DNA from: Ophiostoma sp. CBS 140.51
Lineage: Eukaryota > Ascomycota > Sordariomycetes > Ophiostomatales > Ophiostomataceae
Length of the DNA: 64,000 bases
Reading direction: 5' to 3'
Assembly: GCA_029298735.1 (NCBI GenBank)
Contig: JANSLP010000028.1
Span: 1 to 64,000 of the forward strand
The position numbers were made by a program, and so were the translations under genes. Shown here one piece after another: positions 1 to 12,128 of this stretch (its first letter is position 1; every line of letters begins with the position of its first letter). The notes beneath the pieces were generated by a model. It saw nothing but the letters and a program-made list of their open reading frames with translations, ran no database searches and was not told the origin of the DNA.

Positions 1-553
1 CCGCTCCAAAATACAATAACAAGCACGCGAAACCACGCCGCAACTCACACACGGTCTGCTTTCTCTTGATATTATCGGCCACTTTTAATCAAAGGACCAC
101 TTACTGAATACTGTTAGACATTGTTCGCGTTTCGATGCTTTGCTGCTGAAGACTGTCTGCATCAGTTGAAGCACTGTCAAGCTTTCAGCTAAAATTGGGC
201 CTACTGCCCCACCTATTCTCTCCATCTCATTTCACTTCAGCGCATACTTTTTCGCCGCCCTTCACCGCTATTATTTTTTTGCTCCTTCCTATCACTATTT
301 CAACAGCTAAAAATTTCTTCTGCCTAAATTCTCTTCATTTCTCCCCCCTTCCCATTCACATTCATTCTTCATCTTTTTGACATTTTCCCATCCAACCAAG
401 CCAACCGGCATCCCTGAGGGCCACATACCACGAGAAGATACCAAAGGGGGAGCATCTACTGCCTTCTTGCAATGGAAGAATCTTTTTGTTGATCGGAACC
501 GAAAGCCAAATCGACGACGTCCTCTTTTTGTGACTTTTTTGACGACTGCAGAA
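1..553. promoter_or_regulatory. 5' flank of the histidine-phosphatase gene
   Basis: Pyrimidine-rich + strand (many CTT/TTC runs from about 220 to 370), as is usual just upstream of filamentous-fungal start codons. No convincing coding frame is seen. A frame from the ATG at 377 is open into the downstream gene, but its predicted residues look like translated leader. Confidence 0.5.
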
Positions 554-1650
554 ATGCGTCTCATCCTCGTCCGCCATGGCGAGTCAGTCGACAACGTGGC
601 CGGTCTCTAGTCAGTGAACAGCAGTGCTCTTCCGTTCTCCCCTTTGGCTTCTTCTCTGGTTTGCCACGTGTTTTTCGCTTTGTTCTTCCATGAACTCACA
701 CGCGTCCTCTCTCCTATTTTCTTTCTCTTCTTTTTCTCTTCTACAGTGCTGGTTCTCGTGATTCAGCCTTGACTGCCCACGGCGTGCTCCAGACGCGCCG
801 ACTCGGTGCCCGTCTGGCCGCGATGCCTTCCGGTGGTGAACAGCCAATTGTCATCACGCACATCTTCTCGTCGGACCTTCAGCGAGCGTTTGTGACGGCT
901 TCAGCCATCCTGGACGCCCAGCAGAAGAAGCGAGACGTGAACGATAACCGCGAGGCAACAGCAGCAGCGGATATCGTCAAGTCGGTTGACCTGCGCGAGC
1001 GAGACTTTCGTTCGGGCGAGGGCGTCCGGTTTGGTGGCTCCGGCTCTTCGGCAGGCGACATCGACGGAGGCCGAAATGCCTTTGCCGATGCCGAGACGCG
1101 GGACGAGATGCGCGTTCGTGCTGAGCGGTTTATCGACATGCACCTGCATCCTCTTTTGGGGGAGGTTGGTGTTGAGGACACTGCAAGGGATAGCGACGGG
1201 CGTGCCATCGTTGTTGTGGCACACGGTCTTATTCTCAATGTACTCCTGTCGTCGCTGCTGCGACGCTATGCACCGTCCGAGCTTGCAAGGCTTCTGCCGC
1301 CAGCCGTAGCTGCTGGTGGGAGCGAGTCTGCACAGCGAAGACGTGCAGAGCTGCGTGTTCCTTGGAACAACACGGGGTACTTTGTCATGACTGTCGTCAA
1401 GGTCAAGTCGAAGCCTGAAGAAGAGAATAACAACAAGAACGAAGATAAGAAGACTGGGGATGCCGGCAAACTGCATGTTAGCGGTGCTGTCCAGCTGCAA
1501 GTCACGAAAGTGAACTGCGTGGAGCACCTCGACGGGTTGAGAAAGACTCGTGGCGGCATTGGCAGTGCTCGGTTTGATCCGAAGCAGAAGACGATGGACG
1601 CCTTCTTTGGTCCTTCTGCCAAACGGCAGAAGCGAGGGGACGATGCGTGA
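554..1650 (+). CDS. Histidine phosphatase (phosphoglycerate-mutase-like) family protein with C-terminal PIP-box-like motif
   Basis: Two exons, join(554..609,747..1650), 319 aa. The junction restores Y-AGSRDSALT after the first exon's MRLILVRHGES, which is the continuous N-terminal signature of the family. The phospho-accepting His is in RHGE (residues 7-10) and the second catalytic His is in VVVAHG (about His178). An Arg/Glu-rich loop (SVDLRERDF) lies between them. The fold is that of co-factor-independent acid/sugar/protein phosphatases of the PGAM branch; the substrate cannot be told. The start at 554 was preferred over an in-frame ATG at 377 because family members begin directly with this strand. 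The tail after about residue 215 is not part of the phosphatase core: it is Lys/Asn/Glu-rich, then ends with QKTMDAFF (299-306) followed by a basic KRQKR, matching the PCNA-interacting consensus. It is convergent with the Atl1-like gene. Confidence 0.88.
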
Positions 1651-2072
1651 GAGGCCAGGAGGCCACCCGGCCAGCCTCTCACGTCCATCTAATTGGTACG
1701 TTATTTTCTACGCTTTTCACGTTCCTTTACCTTTCTTCCTTCACGCAGCAAGACTTCTATGATGAGAAAACACTTTTCACAGACCTGTTCTGAATTAAAT
1801 GTGGATAAATAGTCCAACCGCTATCTGACAGTTGTCTTGCTTGCAATCTTTTGTTTCTTTGTACATTTTTGCCTTTGCTTGATCCTTTCGAGTATCAAAG
1901 ACTAACTGTCAAACAGATTCCCTTTCCAATAAAATAACGTATAACGAGTAATGATGTCTATGATAGTAGTAACGAGTATAATATACTTTTTCTCTTCTGA
2001 ATACTGTTCTCTTTGCACTCGTGATATTCGTAATCATTATCAATGTAGATTTAAGCCATGCATGCCGCCCCA
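1651..2072. other. Convergent intergenic region (3' ends)
   Basis: AT-richer spacer between the stop codons of two convergent genes. It should hold both polyadenylation regions (for example AATAAAATAA near 1928). No coding frame is supported. Confidence 0.5.
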
Positions 2073-2645
2073 TCAATCACTGTCCTCCTGTTTCACCTCG
2101 ACGTCTTCTTCCTTGACTTCTGCATCGCCATTCTCGTCATTTCCTTCTCTCCTCCGCCCTCCTTCTGCCGCTTCAGATGGCAACTGCCGTGGAAACCATC
2201 CGTACCGCTTCAAATCTACCGACAGCTCACCCATTGCATCAGCAATCACCTCGACGCCCTCCGCCTGCAACGCCGCCGCCTGTCGATTCCGACTTCCTGC
2301 CCCGCCAGCAGCCAATCCTCGCGGCGAGATGACACCCTTGGCGCTGATGACTCGCTGCCATGGCACTGTGCCTGTGTGAAAGCGGGAAAGCATGCCCTCG
2401 GGGACACTGCCCTCTTCTGGTAGGTGTCTCAGGCAGATGCCGACCTGCCGTGGCCGTTGTGCTGTCGAGATGTCAGTGAATGTCACAAGATGTCGTGATT
2501 AATTTTGAACCTTCGAGAACTGAAACCCACGCGTCCCGATGAGTGTTGCTATGTGTCCATAGCTGGTGACTTTGCCGTACGGCACCTCTTGGATGGCGCT
2601 GTAGGCTGCAAAGAAAAACGACTCTGCCTCGTCGGATCGTGGCAT
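2073..2645 (-). CDS. atl1: Alkyltransferase-like protein (Atl1 family, MGMT DNA-binding fold)
   Basis: Two exons, complement(join(2073..2461,2531..2645)), 167 aa, intron 69 nt. The product resembles fission-yeast Atl1: VPYGKVTSYGHIA (residues 21-33) with the base-flipping Tyr29, then PRQVG with the helix Arg (Arg43) that fills the flipped base's place, and PWQRVISAKG (72-81). The active-site PCHRV of true O6-alkylguanine transferases is PWQRV here, with Trp73 in place of Cys. It should therefore bind O6-alkylguanine lesions without transferring the alkyl group and hand them to nucleotide excision repair; this is family knowledge, the residues are read directly. The start was chosen at 2645 because an upstream in-frame ATG (2804) would add a low-complexity leader. 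The C-terminal tail of about 30 residues is very acidic and ends EVKEEDVEVKQEDSD, with two VKxE SUMO-type motifs. Confidence 0.88.
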
Positions 2646-3151
2646 CGTGAAATGTGGTGGATGTGATGAGAAGGGGGAGTACGAAAGCTGAGCGGATGCA
2701 GGTTCGAGATGTGACGTTTTTGGTGATGACTTGCAGTGGGCATTCACAGGTCTTATAGCGCTAAAAATGCGGCGACAAGCGCCTGCAAAATGGCTGAATG
2801 GCAAGAAAACGGACGGCTTTTGTAATCACGGGCGCTCTTGCCTTTCTTCTCTTAGCTAGACATGCCTTTTCTGAACGAACATCACCCCAACATCGATACT
2901 GCTCAATTTGTGAACTCAATTTTGTATGTTCAACATTATTTTCATTATACTACAAATTCACGCTGGATATAACACGATGCCTTGCCTTCACACAAATATC
3001 TATCTGAGCCGATCGTGAGCATGCTTTCCCTTTTTGACCTCTGTTGACCTTCTTGGTCAACCATGACTTTGAGCAAGTGTTTGAATAACCACCCCCCCTT
3101 GACCCTTGAGTAACACTCGTTTCTTTCTTTTCCTATCATCGACCCCCATCC
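2646..3151. other. Promoter of atl1-like gene and 3' end of RNA-binding protein gene
   Basis: Tandem spacer on the minus strand, AT-rich around 2930-3010. I see no coding frame with family-like sequence. Confidence 0.4.
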
Positions 3152-4255
3152 TCAACACTCACCCCATTCACACGGATCTCGTCCGTACTCGACGCGCACC
3201 ATCTTGCGCTCCTGGTTCAGCGCCATCTTGGCCGCAATCGCCTGGCTCTGGAAACTCGTAAACCGCCACTCCATGGTCTGCTCGCCAACACTACCACTTC
3301 CATTATTACTGTTGTTCCCGCTTGCTACTTCATGTGCCGGCACAACTCGCACGTCTTGCAGCTCGTACCGGAACTTGTCGTCAAAGTACGCCGTCAGCGC
3401 CTCAAAGTTGACCACATCGGCCGGTCCTCGGATTCGCAAGACGCGGCACTCGCTCGCTTGGACACACTGCCGCGGTGGCTTCTTGTCACGGTTCCACGCG
3501 CAGCGGATTGTCAAAGGTCTCCCTGCAGCCATACTCGGATGAGGCGTGTCAAACATGACGAGCTGCTGCGCGTCAATTTGCGCCTTCAGCCGTTCGGCCT
3601 GTTGGCGCGTGAAAAAGGAAATCTTGGCGGCGGCGAGCGGCAGACGGCGAGCCGGGTCCGGCGGGTTGACCGAAGCGGCAAAGACGCGGCCTGTGGGGCC
3701 GAGTGCGGCGACGGCCCTAAGTAAATCGCCCACGGTGGCCTGAGGCGGCAAACCCATAAGGAACAGAGACGTGTTGAGGTGCGCAGGGATGTGGTCGCCG
3801 CGGTTGTGGGGGTTGTGGATGTCGCCGCGGTAGTTGAGGCTGATGCCCTGCTGGCGACGGAAGACTTGCTCTTCAATTGGGAGCGGAGAAGAGGCGACGG
3901 TACCGCCCCCAACGTCCAGTGATGCAAGTGACGCCAGTGATGTGGGCGATGGGGAGGAGAACATGGGTGCACAGAACTGGGGATATTGTGAAGCTGACGA
4001 TGATGATGCACGGCGAGCAGCCGCCGCCGCATTGTTTGGCAGCTGCTGGCTCAGCATGGCATCACTGAATGTCGTGTCAGTTGTTGCAGCCGTGGTGGTT
4101 GTGGTAGCTGTCCCAGTGCCCGTGCCGCTGCTGTTGCTTGTGCTCGTGCTGCTAGCCGAGGCCCGGCGTCCTTCGCGAAAGACCATTTGCATAGGTTTGA
4201 ATGTCTTGGTGGGTGCTGGCACGGGAGCTGCTGGTGGCTGCGCAAGTGACTGACT

Positions 4256-4294
<39 letters not shown>

Positions 4295-5389
4295 ACCGTC
4301 ATGGGGTGGAATGGAAGATGCTGACTCTTGAAACTGGAACGTTGATGAGAAGAGGTTTCCATCTTTCTGAGTTACTACTGGGCGGCGTAATGGAGCATCA
4401 CTGAGACTCAAGGCCGCCATCGCCTCCATGGCCGCCACGGCCGACGGCATGACTGACTGGCCAAAGTTTTCACGGCCAGTGATGGCTGACAAGTTGGTAC
4501 ATTGTTGTTGGAGCTGTTGTTGCTGTTGCTGCTGCTGTTGCAGATACTGTTGCTGCTGCAAGTGCTGCTGCTGGAGTTGGTATTGCTGCTGATATTGGTA
4601 TACGGCCAGCTGTTCTGCGGGATACGCCCTGCTGCGAAGCAGTCTCTCGTTCTGAAGCATTATTTGTGCCGCCTTTTGCTGGGCCGCCAGATAGTGGAAC
4701 GAAGATGATGGATAGGAAAGGCGGGACTGGCGAGAAGCCATCGGCCGCGGAAGTGAGCCATCAGCGGCATCGTTGAGGACTGTTGGCAGCCATGGTGGCG
4801 GCTGCACAAAGTTGTTTTGTGCATGATGCTGCTGACGACGTTGTTTTTGTCCAGGGAAGAAAACGCTATCTTCCTTCTCATCAGGGTCCTCATAGTCTGC
4901 TACCGCCGAGTTGTAGTAGTCGTCGAGCCACGATGACGGAGGCATGGTGTTGTCGCTTGCTCGCCGTGGCCACAAATCGGCAAGTTTCCGCTCCATCTTT
5001 GCGTCGGCCGGATGAGGATACTGCCAAAGACCGGTGGCGTTGCCGCTGCCATTGCCGCTCCCCAGACTGCTGCAACTGAGGCTGTTGTGGTGGCTGGGCT
5101 CGTATGATGGGACGGAGGTAGCAAGCGGCTGCTGTTGATGTTGATTTTGATGTTGTGAAAGTTGCCCTAGGCCCAGGGCCATTTGTGGCAGTGGTGTCGG
5201 TGATGGCCACATTTGGGAGCACGACGCTCGTCTCTCGGCTCCGTGCTTGTCTGGCACCCGTGCCGCCACCACCGAACGGTCCGCCTCAGCAATTTGAAGT
5301 GGTCCCCTCATCGGGCCTCGTGTTTGTTTGTATTGTGAGATAAACTGTCTCCTTGTACCGTTTGTGCTAGAAGATTCACCCTCGAGCAC
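3152..5389 (-). CDS. RRM-type RNA-binding protein, poly-Gln rich
   Basis: Single uninterrupted frame, 745 aa. The first 480 residues are low complexity: several poly-Gln tracts (CAG/CAA runs on the minus strand near 4260-4295 and 4500-4590) and Ser/Thr/Ala-rich stretches. The ordered part is C-terminal. It starts at about residue 520 with NYRGDIHNPHNRGDHIPAHL, then an RRM-like segment with LNTSLFLMGLPPQATVGDLL as the first strand and RNP2-like region, and AAAKISFF at the RNP1 position. A second half-RRM (ECRVLRIRGP, then EWRFTSFQSQAIAAKMAL) is followed by VRVEYGRDPCEW. This matches a filamentous-fungal family whose members contain a 'NPHN...IP' lead-in to an RRM. The target RNA is unknown. 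A consensus donor GTGAGT overlaps the end (exon boundary would be 3163), so a short extra 3' exon is possible; I kept the TGA at 3152 because no good acceptor and exon follows. Confidence 0.8.
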
Positions 5390-8300
5390 AAAAAAATGTG
5401 GTTCCGAGTCTGTCTCTCTCCCTCTCTCTCTCTTCTCACCCGCCTCTTTTATTTTCCAGCTGCTTCACCGTCTTTTATTTATTTCGAACTGCGAGACTCG
5501 GGAAGATTTGTCCTTCGATTGGGCCCGTCGTTGATTCAAGTGAATGACTCTGCACAGTGCTTCGTGTTCGTTTCTGTAATATCACCAAAAAGGTCAATGG
5601 TCAGCAGTGGTTCAGTGGACTCGTGATTCATGAACTCGGTGGTTCGGTGATATGGAAGCCGGGTTCGATGCCTCATTCACTTCTCCTGATTTTTTTTCTC
5701 TCCTCGAATTCACTAACCATATGCTCAAAATGCTCAAAATGCTCAGAATGAATGTGCTCGCCGGTCGTACGCAGGTGCTCTCTAAAAAGCCATGGGTGAT
5801 GATATTCGCCGTCTCTGTCGCCACGGCCCATTCCGGTTCCGTCTCGATGCTGCCGTCGTGCTAGGTCGAGCTCATTAGGAGCTTCAGGGTATGATGCAAT
5901 GAAACCAGAATCAAAAGTGTAAACGGAAGCACACATGTGCCCTGACGAGCATGGAAGACGAGGCCCGGCCATGATTTGAACTATATATGTATATTTCTAT
6001 TTCCAGAACTGTTCTAACTGACCGAAAACTAGCGGTTCCGCCTCCATTTCCGGGGGAATCTGGGGATCGCGGGTCCGCCTGCCTAAGTATGGGGGTGCCG
6101 AGGGGAGGAGGATGGGGGACTTTTTGCTCGCTGGTCTGAATCTGAATCTGGATCTGGATCAAGAACGTCCGTTCGAGCGAGCAAATGAGGAGGTAACGAA
6201 CTACAGCTGCACTTGGGCGCCTATCGGGCGATTTAGCTGTCATTTGGGGATTTGGGGGCTCTAGGGAGCTGGGCCAGCGGCAGGTCTGGCGACTTCGACG
6301 AGAGCAGATGCCGGGCCAGCCAATCATATTCGCGGATTATCCAAGGTACAAATGATGCTCTGCAACTGCTTCCCCTCACTTATGCCCTCACCGCCCTTGT
6401 TTTTGGAGATGCAAGTCTAGAAGTAAGTTGTCCATTTTGTGTGATTTAACTGCTTCCAGCTCGACTGCTTCTCTTCGCTTCCAATTGACCATTGGCCGGC
6501 ATCTCGTGAGCTGTTGGAAGAATACAGTGACAGTTTGGGGACCCACTTTTATGTACCTTGTGTCCGTGGCCAAGCTGTGGAGTCCACATGGAAATGGCTG
6601 CCCTCGAAAGAAACGAAGGAGGTAAATTCGTCAGGCGTAAAATCGGGGATATTCCACCACAGCCGTTCGGTCCGGCCTGGGGAACGTATGCCGAAGAACA
6701 AAGCAGAAAGGTCCATTCCACCATCCCGGAGCTGAATCGGCCTCTTTCCTATCGCGCGAGTCATTCTTCAGAGTAATTCTGACAGCTTCTTTTGCTTGGC
6801 TGCTTGGCTCTTTAATACCTCGCTCCTTCTTTGGGCACCAAAAGAAAACACTCACATCACTCGCATTTCATGGCCGTTGTGGCTTCCCTGTGTGGCTGTT
6901 GTGGCTGCAGCTGCTCCAGCGGCCTCTGATTGGTTGATGATGCCCTGGCGGCTAAAACGCGAGCAAAAGAGGAAAGAAGGACCTTGCACCATGATCAGCA
7001 ACCTAGGAGCCATGGAAAAACGAGATTACAATGCAGTACGGAGGACGAAGGGGGGAGGTTGGGACTCTTTGAGAGATAGGAGAGAGGGAAGGGAAGAAGC
7101 AAGTGGCCCTGCGAAATGTGCGACGCTCGCGAGTCCATCTATGGCCTTTTCGCGCAGCCTGAAACGATTGCACAAAAAAGCACAATCAATGCACGCCGAC
7201 ACGCGTTCGTATTTTGGGAGTTTTGAGTTTTGCAGTGCGCGAAACAGGCTCCAGGAAGAACCGGGCAACGCCTGAAGAAAATGGGATGACGTCTGATGCT
7301 GCCATGCCGTTGCGTCCCTGTCTTTTGCCTCCGAGCCCCGTCTGTTGTCGCAATACGGTGCACGGAGCACTCATTTGCTCTTTCCTTGTTGGAGGCAGCT
7401 CGTTGGAGGTTGGGAGAGCATCTGTTTCCTTTTTTCTGCCTCTTCTGCGGTTCCTCCTGTTCCTGCTGTTTCTGCCCGTCTCTGTCTTAGTCAGCCTTTT
7501 ACGGCAGCTCTGACGCTGATACGAGTGCCATTACGACGTCCCAGTCGCTGGGCTGCCAGGGCCCAATTTATTCCTTAATTCTTCCAGTTGGCTGACGAGT
7601 CGCTGCCCCAGTTGACTCAAAACCTGAAGACCTGAAGACGGAATTGGCGTAGTGCAGTGGAGGTGGGATGGCTGCCCAACAACCAACTCAGAACTGGGCT
7701 AAAATTGGTGCCAGAAAAGCCGGAAAGCCGCCCAAAACGCCCCAAAGCTCGCTCTTATAGCGCTCGCACTGGCCGCTCTTGCCTGCTCTTTCCTGCGCTG
7801 GGCGCCTGCCGCTTTCGAGGTTTACCCCCAAAGCTGCTGGCTGCTGGGTCTCCCCCTCCTTTGCTCGTTCCAATCCCACTCTTTTCCCACCACACACGCC
7901 CTCCCCTCCTTCCCTCAAGCCTGCTTTGTTACCTGCTTCACTAGCCAAGCAAGGTAGAATGGCGGCGTAAAATGCAGCCAAATTACAAAGGGCGCGCCCA
8001 AAACAAAACATATCCGTAAGAAAAGTTTAGGGAAAGAACGAACCAAATTCTCTCGAGGTCCCTTCTCCAAGAAAGAGAAAGGGGCTAAAGAGCCAAAAAA
8101 GAGGACGAGACAAAAAAACATCGCCGCATTTTTTCCTCGTCCACCATCGACCTCTGCCCATCTCCCCCAGCGGCGCTCGCGGCACACGAAAGCCCCCATT
8201 TGGCCCATCTTCTGCGGGCTTTCGGTCTTGTCCTGTGTCCTTGTGTATTCCAGCGCCCGCGCTTCTAGCACAGGCACTGGCGGCTGTCCCCCTCTCTCCC

Positions 8301-8792
8301 CTCTCCTCGTCCCTGTTGGTCCCTCTCAACAATCCCCTTTTTTATTTTCTACATCGCTAGCAAGCTTGCGGGTTTCAGCTTCTTAGCTGCGCACCTCTCT
8401 CCTTTCGGCCGCCCAAACATCGACGACACATCGACCGGTTCGACCGATTCGACGACGCTCTTCGTTTCCCCCCATCTGGCGCCTTGACGCCCCGACTCGT
8501 TCGTCTCGAACTGCCTCTGCCTCTGCCTCGGGCTCGACGAGACGCGACAAGCAACAAGCCAGCAACAGGCCACCGACGCCTATCCGACAGCTGACCCGAA
8601 CATTACTGGCCAGACAGGAACCTGGAATTCGTTGCCTTTCCAGACCCCGACGCGCCTGGGCTCTTCGCCCTTCACGTCTTCGTCGTCGTCTTCCTCCTCC
8701 ATCTCCACCCCCATCCTCGTCAGCCGCGCCTTAAGCTGTCCGACACCTTCTGACATCTCTCAACGCCTCTTGTTCATCACCGATCCACCACA
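5390..8792. promoter_or_regulatory. 3.4 kb divergent intergenic region, long leader of the Yak1 kinase gene
   Basis: Lies between the start of the minus-strand RRM gene and the start of the + strand kinase gene. Both ends are pyrimidine-rich on their own sense strands (about 5400-5470, and 8290-8790 with repeated TCGTCGTC/CCTCC runs). No open frame of more than about 160 codons is present and none shows family-like sequence. It probably holds two promoters and a long 5' leader of the kinase mRNA. Confidence 0.5.
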
Positions 8793-11700
8793 ATGGATCA
8801 ATGGCCCGCGTACTCCGAGTCGCCCGGCGGCGGCTCACGACAGCAGTACAACGGCAGCAGCAGCCACGTTGGGCGGGAATACAGTGGCGGCAGCCAGCAA
8901 CAGCAACAACAGCGGGCGCCACCATCGTCGCAGCAATACTCGGGAGGCGGCGGGGCCGGCTTGGACAGCCAGAACCTGCCCGGCTCGCCCATGGTCACCA
9001 GCGCGCCCTCCATTCGCGATAATAATGGCGACATCCCAATGCACGACGCAGCAGCTGCCGCCGCGGCTGCCGCGGCTGCCGGTGGTCACCACGACCCGTA
9101 TGCTGGCGTTAAGTACCCCATCCGTCCCCATCATCAGCACAGCTTGTCCAGCAGCGGCACTCTGGGCGGCGGCCGCTCGTCTGGTCTTCACTCGCCGCAC
9201 GAGCCGTCGCAGGCAGCCCAGCGCTACTCGCCCATGGAAGCACTCTCTCCCACATCCCCGTACACTCCTTACGCCCCGAAATCCGGCCAGACCTCTTCCT
9301 CCGCAGCCCAGTACACCCCGGGTGGCCAGCAACAGACCCAGCGCCAGTCGCCCGCTCGGCCGCAGGACGGCTACGCACCCCAGAGCAGCCCGTACCACCC
9401 TCAGAGCCCGTACTACGGTGGCGGCGGTCGCCAGCCATCCCAGGGTCCCCCACAGCAACAACAGCAGCAGCAGCAGCCACCACCATTGCTGAACCTCATG
9501 CCGGCTGGCAGCGACATCTACTCGCCCGTCAGCAGCGCGCTCTCTCCCATGGACAGCACGTACGGTGATCACAAATCACCCCGGCGGCCACAGCTGCCTG
9601 CTATGACACTGAACAACAACAGCGGCGGCAGCAGCAACTCTGGCGGCAAGCCTGCGCCTGGACCCGTTCCCGAGTTTAAGAAGCTTCGGAGCGTCAACGA
9701 GCTGCGGCCTACCGTCAATTCCCAACCGCCATTCCGGCGAGCAAACCCTGAAGGCGGCTTCATCAGCGTAAGTGCAGTTCTCTGCCTGACTTTACAGACT
9801 TTTGCACTTTGCACTTCCGCACTTCCGCGCCTTTGCTTTCTTTTTGCTAACAATTGCGTCACATCTATCTAGCCCTTGCAAGCTCTCACAGTCCACCTCC
9901 CCGCGACCTACCGCATCTGCAACCCTCACTTCAAATACGAGTCGTCACGCAACCCACGGAGAGTGCTCACCAAGCCCAGCAAGGGTCTCAAGAACGACGG
10001 CTTCGACAACGAGGACAGCGATTACATCCTCTACGTCAACGACATTCTCGGCTCTGAAGAAGCAGGGCACAAGTACGACAGCCCCTATCCAGACATACTG
10101 TTCTCAAGTTCCCAAATCTGTTACTGACCACTCGTCTCCTTTTAGGAACCGTTACCTCATTCTCGATGTCCTCGGCCAGGGTACTTTCGGCCAGGTCGTC
10201 AAGTGTCAGAATCTCAAAACACAAGAAGTCGTGGCCGTCAAGGTCATCAAGAACAAGACGGCCTACTTCAACCAGAGTATGATGGAGGTGTCCGTCCTCG
10301 ATCTGGTATGTTGCGCTCAAGCTATGGTGCTCCAACTTCATCTCCTCCTCTCTCTAACACATCTCTAGCTCAACACGAAGCTCGACAAAAACGACGACCA
10401 CCATCTCCTCCGTCTAAAGGACACCTTCATCCACCGCCAGCATCTGTGTCTCGTTTTTGAACTGCTGAGCGTCAACCTCTACGAGCTCATCAAGCAGAAC
10501 CAGTTCCGTGGTCTCAGCACGACTTTGGTCCGCGTCTTTGCGCAGCAGCTCCTCAACGGCCTCGCCCTGCTCAACAAGGCCCGCCTCATCCACTGCGACT
10601 TGAAGCCTGAAAACATCTTGCTTAAGAACCTCGAGAGCCCCATCATCAAGATTATCGATTTTGGCTCCGCCTGCGACGAGCGCCAGACCGTCTACACCTA
10701 CATCCAGTCCCGTTTCTACCGCTCACCCGAGGTCTTGCTTGGTCTGCCATACTCTTCAGCTATTGACATGTGGTCCCTCGGCTGTATCGTCGTTGAGCTC
10801 TTCCTTGGCCTGCCGCTGTTCCCTGGCTCGTCCGAGTACAACCAGGTCATGCGCATCAACGAGATGCTCGGCAACCCGCCAAACTGGATGATCGAGATGG
10901 GCAAACAGGCCGGCGAATTCTACGAGCGCCGCGCAGACGAGTTTGGCCGTCGCACGTATCAGCTAAAGTCGATGGAACAATACTCGCGGGAGCACGGCAC
11001 CAAGGAGCAGCCTAGCAAGCGCTACTTCCAGGCTACGACACTACCGGAGATCATCAAGACCTATCCCATGCCACGGAAGAACATGAAGCAGAGCGAGATT
11101 GACAGGGGTAAGTCTTTCATTCCATTACTCAAAAGCTATAAATTACCAGCCCACTAACTTTCCCAGAAATGAACAACCGTATTGCCTTCATCGACTTTGT
11201 CCGGGGTCTCCTCACGATCAACCCTCTGGAGAGATGGTCTCCGCAACAGGCGAAGCTGCATCCCTTCATCACGCAGCAAAAGTTCACCGGCCCCTTCGTC
11301 CCGCCGATGAACCTCAAGTCCAGCTCCCTCAACCGGTCACCGGCCCCTGGCACACAGCAGCAGCAGCAGGCAGAGGCCATCAGCAAGCAGCGGGCACAGG
11401 CTGCGCAGGCGCAGGCAAACACCGCCGCCCAGAACGCCTACGCCATGAACAACCCGTATCAGCAGCAGCAACAAGCACCACCGCCCCAGGTCCAACACGG
11501 TCAGCCCGGCCTCCCTCTCTACAACACTGGCAACATGTACGCGCCCAGCAACAGCCACGTCCAAGCACAGCCGCAGCCACCACCATACGGTGGCCAGCCC
11601 CAGAACCCGTACGGCAACATGGGCGGTATGCCGCAACAGGGTCCGCCGCAGATGACCTCGGCCGGCGGCTACGGCTCGACGATGGGCGCACCACAAAACA

Positions 11701-12128
11701 ACCCGTACCAGCAGCAGCAGCAGCCGAACTCTGCCGCAAGCGCACGCACTAGGCAGCGCGCGTCGACAATGGAGCAGCAGATGAGCGGTATTCCGGCTGC
11801 GATCCAGCGAGTCGCCAGCCACCTCGATCCAACGCAGCCCATTCGCCTGCAACCGAGCCCAGCCTACTACCCGCCACCATCCGACGGCATGGGCCTCGAT
11901 TCATCCGGCAGACCGGTCCGCCGCGGAAGTCGTGCCACGCAGATGGGCCCCGGCCCTAGCGGCATGAGTTCTGGTGGTGGTATGGGTGCCGGCGGTATGG
12001 CCGGTGGCCAGGGCATGAACGCGGGCGGCAACTCGGGCCGTGGCGGCAACAATCGTGACTTCATCCGCAACCTGGAGGAGCGGACGCTGGAGGAAGGGTT
12101 CATGGGCGGCAACGGCACCTGGCATTAA
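8793..12128 (+). CDS. yakA: Dual-specificity protein kinase Yak1/YakA (DYRK family)
   Basis: Five exons, join(8793..9767,9873..10072,10146..10305,10369..11107,11167..12128), 1011 aa; every junction keeps frame. Residues 1-325 are disordered, rich in Gln, Ser, Pro and Ala. A Yak1-specific pre-kinase segment follows (PLQALTVHLPATYRICNPHF, then DSDYILYVNDILG). The kinase domain runs from about 392 to 720: glycine loop GQGTFGQV (about 400), VAVKVIKNK with the ATP Lys, catalytic HCDLKPEN (about 520; HCD as in Yak1/HIPK rather than HRD), DFGSAC, and the activation loop YTYIQSRFYRSPE with the autophosphorylated Tyr of DYRKs at about 556. It ends IAFIDFVRGLLTINPLERWS. The C-terminal 290 residues are Gln/Pro/Gly-rich. 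Yak1 kinases restrain growth downstream of PKA/TOR and respond to stress and nutrients (family knowledge). Confidence 0.96.

Noticed and set aside
377..553. N-terminal extension of the histidine phosphatase from the in-frame ATG at 377
   Set aside because: Family proteins begin at the MRLILVRHGE strand; the extension is low-quality leader-like sequence.
7640..7665. tRNA A-box-like string TGGCGTAGTGCAGTGG
   Set aside because: No matching B box or cloverleaf arms follow at the right distance.
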